Positions 59,236-64,000 of a DNA stretch of 64,000 nt are shown in pieces. The notes beneath the pieces were generated by a model. That model worked only from the letters and a program-made list of their open reading frames with translations, searched no databases and was not told the DNA's origin. The DNA is from Sphingomonas naasensis (GTDB lineage Bacteria > Pseudomonadota > Alphaproteobacteria > Sphingomonadales > Sphingomonadaceae), in NCBI RefSeq assembly GCF_004792695.1, contig NZ_SRXU01000003.1, positions 186,001 to 250,000 of the forward strand, in the 5' to 3' direction. Positions within the stretch are counted from its first letter, which is position 1; each line of letters opens with the position of its first letter. Both the position numbers and the translations under genes were made by a program.

Positions 59236-62052
59236 ATGGCTCTGAAGCGCAGGATTCTCTGTTCGGCGTCGCTCGTCGCCCTTGTCTCGTTCGCGGCTCC
59301 GGCCGCCGCGCAGACCGACCCGGCTCCCTCGCAGACCGCTGACACGACCGATCAGCAGAATGACGAGATCGTCGTCACCGGCGTTCGCGCCAGCCTCATC
59401 GAAGGCCTGCAGAACAAGCGCGAGGCCACCCAGGTCATCGAATCGGTGGTCGCCGAGGACGTCGGCAAGCTTCCCGACAACAACGTCGTCGAGGCGCTGC
59501 AGCGCGTCACCGGCGTGCAGGTCACCAACCGCACCGGCGGCGAGGCATCGGCGATCTCGATCCGCGGCCTGCCGGACATCACCACGACGTGGAACGGCCG
59601 CAACATCTTCACTGCCTCGGGCCGCCAGTTCGCGCTGGCCGACATCCCGGCCAACCTCGTCAAGCGGATCGACGTCTACAAGACCCGCGCGGCCGAGCAG
59701 ATCGAGACCGGCATCGCCGGCCAGGTCGATGTGTTCACGCGCCGCCCGCTCGATTTCGACGGCTTCGCCTTCTCCGCCGTGGCGCGCGGCATCTACAACG
59801 AACAGGCCGACACGTTTAACCCGAACATCAGCGCGCTGATCAGCAACCGCTGGGAAACCGGCGCAGGCGATATCGGCGTGCTGGTCAATGTCAGCTACGC
59901 CAAGACCAAATATCGCGACCAGAGCGTGACCGCGGGCGCGATGGTGCCGTTCGCGACGGCGACCAATCCGCCTGCGGGCTGGACTCCGCTCGAGCGCATC
60001 CAGCCGACCGACGGGCGCGCGCCCGGGCAGCAGCTCTGGACTCCCGGCCTCCAGCCGGGCCTGCCCAGCGCCCCCGGCTCGACGCTGACGATCAACGGCG
60101 CGCAGGTACCCTATTATCTCTCGCGCGACGCCGTGTTCATGAGCGATCTCTATGGCGAGCGCGAGCGGCCGGCGGTCAACGCGGCGCTGCAATGGGCGCC
60201 CAACGACAGCTCGAAATACACGTTCGAGTTCTTCTGGGACGGCTATCGCAACACGACGTTCAACAACCTGTTCTTCACCTTCGTCGACTGGTGGGGGAAT
60301 CTCGGGCCCAATCCCGCGGGCAGCTTCACCCTCTATCCCGACACCAACATCATGAAGACGCGCACGGTGGGCGCGCCGTTCGAGTTCAACAGCGGCGACG
60401 CGACCAAGCAGAGCACCGACAGCTTCGTTTACGCGCTGAACGGCGAATGGAACATCGGCGAGCGCTTCAAGCTGGCCGCTGACGCCTCATACCAGAAGAG
60501 CGAGTTCAACACCGCGTTCCTCGCGATGCGCACCACGCGCGTGGCCAATTCGGTGACCGTGGACTTCAACCAGGGCGGCGGGCTCACTGCCTTCCAGTTC
60601 GACAACAACCTCTTGCTGCGCGATCCCAACCAATGGACGGTCGGCGAGTTCTACGACAACGCCAATCGCAACAAGGGCAATGCGTGGACCGCCTCGATCG
60701 ACGGCGATTACGATGTCGGATCGTTCCTCAAGACGATCAGCTTCGGCGCGCGCTGGGACAAGCGCAACGCCAGCGAGGCGTCACGCGGGCAGGACGCGCC
60801 GGCGCTCGGCCGGCCGCTGACCTCGCTCGATCCGGGCTTCCAGTTCTACAACAAGCCCTTCTTCGACGGTCGCTCGAACGTGCCCCGCACCTGGGTGGTG
60901 GCCAACGGCTATTATTTGTTCGACCATGCCGACGATGTCCGCGCGCTGTATCGCAGCACCGTCGATCCGGGCATCGAGACCAGCGACACGCTCTCGCTCA
61001 ACGAGAATTTCAACATCGACGAGACGACCTGGGCCGCCTATCTCCAGGGCGATTTCGAGCTCGGGCCGCTGCGGCTGCAGGCCGGCGTGCGCTACGTCAA
61101 CGTCAAAACCGAAATGAACTTCCTCGATGCGATCAGCGGCAACGCCACCGCTGCCTCGGCGAGCACCGACGAATTCCTGCCCAGCGTGACCTTACGCTAC
61201 GACATCACCAACAATCTCCGGCTGCGCTTCAACTATGGCAAGACGCTGCGCCGCCCCAACTTCGTCGACCTCAATCCGAACCTGACGCTCACCGGCGATC
61301 TGACCAATGTCGGCTATGGCTCGGGCAGCGGCGGCAATCCCGATCTGCGGCCGACGCGGGCGACCAATTACGATCTGGGCGCCGAATGGTATTTCGAGAA
61401 CGACAGCGCGATCTACGCCACGCTGTTCCGCCGCGAGATCGACGGGCTGGTGGTGCCGTTCCGCAGCATCGAGCAAGTCACCGGCACCGGGCTCAACACC
61501 ACGACCTTCATCATCAACCGCCCGACCAACGCATCGGAAGGCGTGCTGAAGGGCGCGGAGATCGGGCTGGTCTACTTCCCCACCCTCCCCGGCCTGCTCA
61601 ACGGGCTCGGCGTACAGGGCAGTGTGACCTTCCTCGATTCGAAGCAGAACATCCCGATCCAGGATGCCGCGGGCAACACCACCGGCGAAGTCGAGACCTC
61701 GTTCTTCGGAGTGTCGGACCTCTCGTACAACGTCACGCTCGCCTATGATAACGGCCCGGTCGGCGCCCGCCTCTCCTATGTCTGGCGCAAGGAGTTCCTC
61801 AACAACAACGAAGCCTCGCTGTTCGCCAACCCGATCGGCATCTGGCGGCGGCCCGAGAAGAGTCTCGACCTTCAGCTCACCGCCAAGGTCAACGATCGGC
61901 TCGCCGTGACGCTCGACGCAGTCAACCTGACCGAAGAGCTGAGCCAGTCCTATTACGCCTTTGGCGATGCGGGCGGGCCCGACACCGACAATTTCGGCTC
62001 GTCGATCCTCGGGCGCACCTTCGCGCTCGGGCTGCGTTATTCGTTCGACTGA
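59236..62052 (+). CDS. TonB-dependent receptor of the arabinose locus
   Basis: A protein of 938 residues. Signal peptide (SLVALVSFAAPAAAQ), TonB-box-like NDEIVVTGVRAS, plug domain (VVEALQRVTGVQVTNR, ISIRGLPDI) and a barrel ending in aromatic LRYSFD. ATG 59236 has GAGAGGGGAAAAAAT upstream; a longer frame from 59179 would add 19 residues ahead of the signal peptide. The gene starts a rightward set with a GH43 enzyme and a permease. It probably imports arabino-oligosaccharides across the outer membrane. The AGTC-N-GACT operator at 59161 makes it co-regulated with the GH51 and AraD1 genes. Confidence 0.93.
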   Translation: MALKRRILCSASLVALVSFAAPAAAQTDPAPSQTADTTDQQNDEIVVTGVRASLIEGLQNKREATQVIESVVAEDVGKLPDNNVVEALQRVTGVQVTNRTGGEASAISIRGLPDITTTWNGRNIFTASGRQFALADIPANLVKRIDVYKTRAAEQIETGIAGQVDVFTRRPLDFDGFAFSAVARGIYNEQADTFNPNISALISNRWETGAGDIGVLVNVSYAKTKYRDQSVTAGAMVPFATATNPPAGWTPLERIQPTDGRAPGQQLWTPGLQPGLPSAPGSTLTINGAQVPYYLSRDAVFMSDLYGERERPAVNAALQWAPNDSSKYTFEFFWDGYRNTTFNNLFFTFVDWWGNLGPNPAGSFTLYPDTNIMKTRTVGAPFEFNSGDATKQSTDSFVYALNGEWNIGERFKLAADASYQKSEFNTAFLAMRTTRVANSVTVDFNQGGGLTAFQFDNNLLLRDPNQWTVGEFYDNANRNKGNAWTASIDGDYDVGSFLKTISFGARWDKRNASEASRGQDAPALGRPLTSLDPGFQFYNKPFFDGRSNVPRTWVVANGYYLFDHADDVRALYRSTVDPGIETSDTLSLNENFNIDETTWAAYLQGDFELGPLRLQAGVRYVNVKTEMNFLDAISGNATAASASTDEFLPSVTLRYDITNNLRLRFNYGKTLRRPNFVDLNPNLTLTGDLTNVGYGSGSGGNPDLRPTRATNYDLGAEWYFENDSAIYATLFRREIDGLVVPFRSIEQVTGTGLNTTTFIINRPTNASEGVLKGAEIGLVYFPTLPGLLNGLGVQGSVTFLDSKQNIPIQDAAGNTTGEVETSFFGVSDLSYNVTLAYDNGPVGARLSYVWRKEFLNNNEASLFANPIGIWRRPEKSLDLQLTAKVNDRLAVTLDAVNLTEELSQSYYAFGDAGGPDTDNFGSSILGRTFALGLRYSFD

Positions 62053-62071
62053 CAAGCGCGGGGGAAGCGCC

Positions 62072-63091
62072 ATTCGCATCTCCCGCCTCGGCCTCCTGAT
62101 CCCGGCGCTTCTCGCCGGGACGGCGGGGGAGCAGGCACCGGCGCAGACGACTTCGTCTGCGCCGGTCTCACTCAATACGCGCCTCGCCGGCGACATCGCG
62201 CCCGTCCATGATCCGGCGATCATCCGGCGGGGCGACACCTTCTATCTGTTCACCACCACCAGCCAGGACCGCGACGGCAAGGGGCTGATCCATATCCGCA
62301 CCTCGAAAGATCTGGTGACGTGGACGCACGCGCCGGCCGTGTTCGCGGCGTTGCCGGCCTGGACGAAGGATGCGGTGCCCGGCGCGCGCGGGATCTGGGC
62401 GCCCGACGTGAGCTTCTCGCACGGCGAATACCGCGTCTATTACTCGGTCTCGACCTTCGGGAAGAACCGCTCGGCGATCGGGCTGGTGACGACGCCCTCG
62501 CTCGAGAACCCCGTCTGGACCGACAAGGGATTGGTGATCGCGTCCGGCTCCAGCGACGCCTTCAACGCGATCGATCCCAATGCCTTCGAGGACGGTGAGG
62601 GCCGGCAATGGCTGGCGTTCGGCAGCTTCTGGTCGGGACTCAAGCTGATCCGGCTCGATCCGAAGACCGGGCTGCGCTCGGCCGAGGACGGCAAGGTCCA
62701 TGCGATCGCCGGCCGTTCCAGCCCCGGCGCGATCGAGGCGCCGTTCGTGATCCGCCGCGGCGGCTTCTACTATCTGTTCGCCTCGTTCGACTTTTGCTGC
62801 CGCGGCGCGGCGAGCACCTATTACACCGTGGTGGGGCGCTCGAAGGACCCCAAAGGGCCCTATCTCGATCGCAAGGGCAAGAAGATGACCGACGGCGGCG
62901 GCTTCCTCGTCCTCCACGCCGATCTCGATCCCGCGAAGCGCTTTGTCGGACCGGGACACATCGCGATCCTGCGCGAGCCGAAGCAGGATTACATCGTCTA
63001 CCACGCTTATGATACGCAAGCGCGCGGCGTGCCGACGCTCCGCATCCAGCCGCTCGGCTGGACGGACGATGGCTGGCCGGTCGCACTCTAG
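62072..63091 (+). CDS. GH43 arabinanase/arabinosidase-like, ATT start
   Basis: A secreted protein of 339 residues. A signal peptide (LGLLIPALLAG) precedes the five-bladed GH43 propeller with Asp47 (VHDPAII), Asp168 (AIDPNAF) and Glu222 (AIEAPFV) as base, pKa modulator and acid. The WAPDVSF and FDFCCRGAASTYYTVVGRS segments are typical of endo-arabinanase-like GH43 subfamilies. There is no ATG, GTG or TTG near the signal peptide. An ATT at 62072 five bases after GGGGGAA gives (M)RISRLGLL, an ideal start; the nearest ATG codons lie inside the upstream TBDR gene. The gene follows the TBDR by 19 bases and is the likely second gene of its operon. Confidence 0.85.
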   Translation: MRISRLGLLIPALLAGTAGEQAPAQTTSSAPVSLNTRLAGDIAPVHDPAIIRRGDTFYLFTTTSQDRDGKGLIHIRTSKDLVTWTHAPAVFAALPAWTKDAVPGARGIWAPDVSFSHGEYRVYYSVSTFGKNRSAIGLVTTPSLENPVWTDKGLVIASGSSDAFNAIDPNAFEDGEGRQWLAFGSFWSGLKLIRLDPKTGLRSAEDGKVHAIAGRSSPGAIEAPFVIRRGGFYYLFASFDFCCRGAASTYYTVVGRSKDPKGPYLDRKGKKMTDGGGFLVLHADLDPAKRFVGPGHIAILREPKQDYIVYHAYDTQARGVPTLRIQPLGWTDDGWPVAL

Positions 63092-63121
63092 AACACGCCT
63101 TCGCAGGAGAAGAACAAGCCC

Positions 63122-64000
63122 ATGCCAGCCGTTTCCGCCCCACCCCAGCCCGGCGCCCCGTCGGTCGCCGGCGTACCGTACCGCGCCGCGCTATCGATGC
63201 TGGCCACCTTGTTCTTCATGTGGGGCTTCATCAGCGTCATCAACGGCACGCTGCTGCCCCACCTGCGCAGCGTGTTCGAGCTCAGCTATTTCGAGACCGG
63301 GCTGATCGAATCGGTCTGGTTCATCGGCTATCTGCTCGCGTCGATTCCCGCGGCGAAGCTGATCGAGCGGATCGGCTATCAGCGCGCGCTGACCGTCGGC
63401 CTGTCGGTCATGACGCTCGGGTCGCTCGGCATGATCCTCGCGGCGTATCTCATCTCCTACTTCGTGACGGTGGCGTCGCTGTTCGTCGTCTCGTGCGGCA
63501 TCGCGCTGCTGCAGGTCGCGGCCAACCCCTATGTCGCGGTGATCGGCCCGCCCGAGAGCGCCGAGCGGCGCCTCACTCTGGTGCAGGCGTTCAACACCAC
63601 CGGCGACGTGCTGGCGATCCTGTTCGGCAAGTATCTGATCCTCGCGCGCACCACCGCCGGCACCACGGCGCACGGCACCCAGCTCACCGCCGAGCAGCGG
63701 ATCGCCGACGCGCAGGCGACCCAGCTTCCCTATTTCATCGTCGCGATCGTGCTGGCCGCGCTCGCCGTGATGATCGCCCGCGCCAAGCTTCCTGCGCTGG
63801 GATCGGCGACCTCGCGCGTTTCGGCAGAGGCGCGCCGCGGCCTCTCGCTGTTCAACCACCGCAACCTGATCCTCGGCTGCGTCGGCATTGCGCTGTGCGT
63901 GCTCGCCGAGATCGGCGTGGGCAGCTATTTCATCAACTTCGCCTCGCAGCCCGACGTCGCCAATCTGACGCAGGAGCATGCGGCGACCTACCTCACGCTC
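63122..64000 (+). CDS. FHS-family sugar permease (FucP/GluP-like), 3' end outside window
   Basis: The first 293 residues of an MFS permease of the fucose-galactose-glucose:H+ symporter family. Hallmarks are LFFMWGFISVINGTLLPHLRSVFELSYFETGLIESVWFIGY and the ALLQVAANPYVAVIGPPESAERRLTLVQAFNTTGDVLA segment with family QxxN-type residues. Its position in the arabinose operon suggests L-arabinose import. The C-terminal six helices lie beyond the window. Starts 30 bases after the GH43 stop. Confidence 0.9.
   Translation, partial: MPAVSAPPQPGAPSVAGVPYRAALSMLATLFFMWGFISVINGTLLPHLRSVFELSYFETGLIESVWFIGYLLASIPAAKLIERIGYQRALTVGLSVMTLGSLGMILAAYLISYFVTVASLFVVSCGIALLQVAANPYVAVIGPPESAERRLTLVQAFNTTGDVLAILFGKYLILARTTAGTTAHGTQLTAEQRIADAQATQLPYFIVAIVLAALAVMIARAKLPALGSATSRVSAEARRGLSLFNHRNLILGCVGIALCVLAEIGVGSYFINFASQPDVANLTQEHAATYLTL

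Noticed and set aside
1-64000. tRNA, rRNA, CRISPR or insertion sequence
   Set aside because: No cloverleaf with CCA-side features, rRNA sequence, spaced direct repeats or transposase was seen.

Overview
The window is GC-rich alphaproteobacterial DNA, most likely from a Sphingomonas-type bacterium. It carries several TonB-dependent receptors (TBDRs) placed next to glycoside hydrolases, tryptophan-halogenase-like flavoproteins and LacI regulators, and a non-phosphorylative pentose pathway of the Caulobacter/Sphingomonas kind. This assignment is inferred from gene content. I saw no rRNA, tRNA, CRISPR array, transposase or phage head genes.

Layout. 1-16.2 kb: the end of a PfkB sugar kinase, a persulfide-sensor-like ArsR regulator, an AlkB-like oxygenase, then a leftward carbohydrate locus (GH3 beta-glucosidase, TBDR, intrinsic terminator, two halogenases, LacI regulator, MFS transporter) and a cytosolic hybrid histidine kinase. 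16.2-22.7 kb: a probable beta-1,2-glucan locus (GPH symporter, Tat-exported GH3, LacI regulator, GH144-type lipoprotein). 22.7-24.9 kb: LysR regulator, a small secreted SnoaL/DUF4440 protein, CutC. 24.9-32.2 kb: a second TBDR/halogenase locus with a GH43-F5/8C enzyme and a DUF6445 protein. 32.4-50.8 kb: 14 co-directional, tightly packed genes for a contractile injection system (CIS) of the PVC/AFP class. 50.8-64 kb: an L-arabinose/arabinan locus (pentonate dehydratase, GH127, GH51, AraD1-type keto-acid enzyme, TBDR, GH43, FHS permease), with a tandem DUF3617 pair inserted.

How the genes work together. Two sets of palindromes tie dispersed genes into regulons. GTAACCGGTTAC-type sites (LacI type) precede GH3/lacI (20031), GH144 (21203), the TBDR (30471) and the third halogenase (32255). 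AGTC-N-GACT-type sites (GntR/FadR type) precede the pentonate dehydratase (50809), GH51 (57941), AraD1 (58988) and the arabinose TBDR (59161). The CIS cluster has tube, sheath, cap, spike, baseplate, ATPase and tape-measure genes, but I find no tail-fibre gene and no recognisable toxin. It also carries one protein of about 400 residues that I cannot assign. That cluster, and the halogenase genes sharing a glucan-type operator, are the parts most worth following up.
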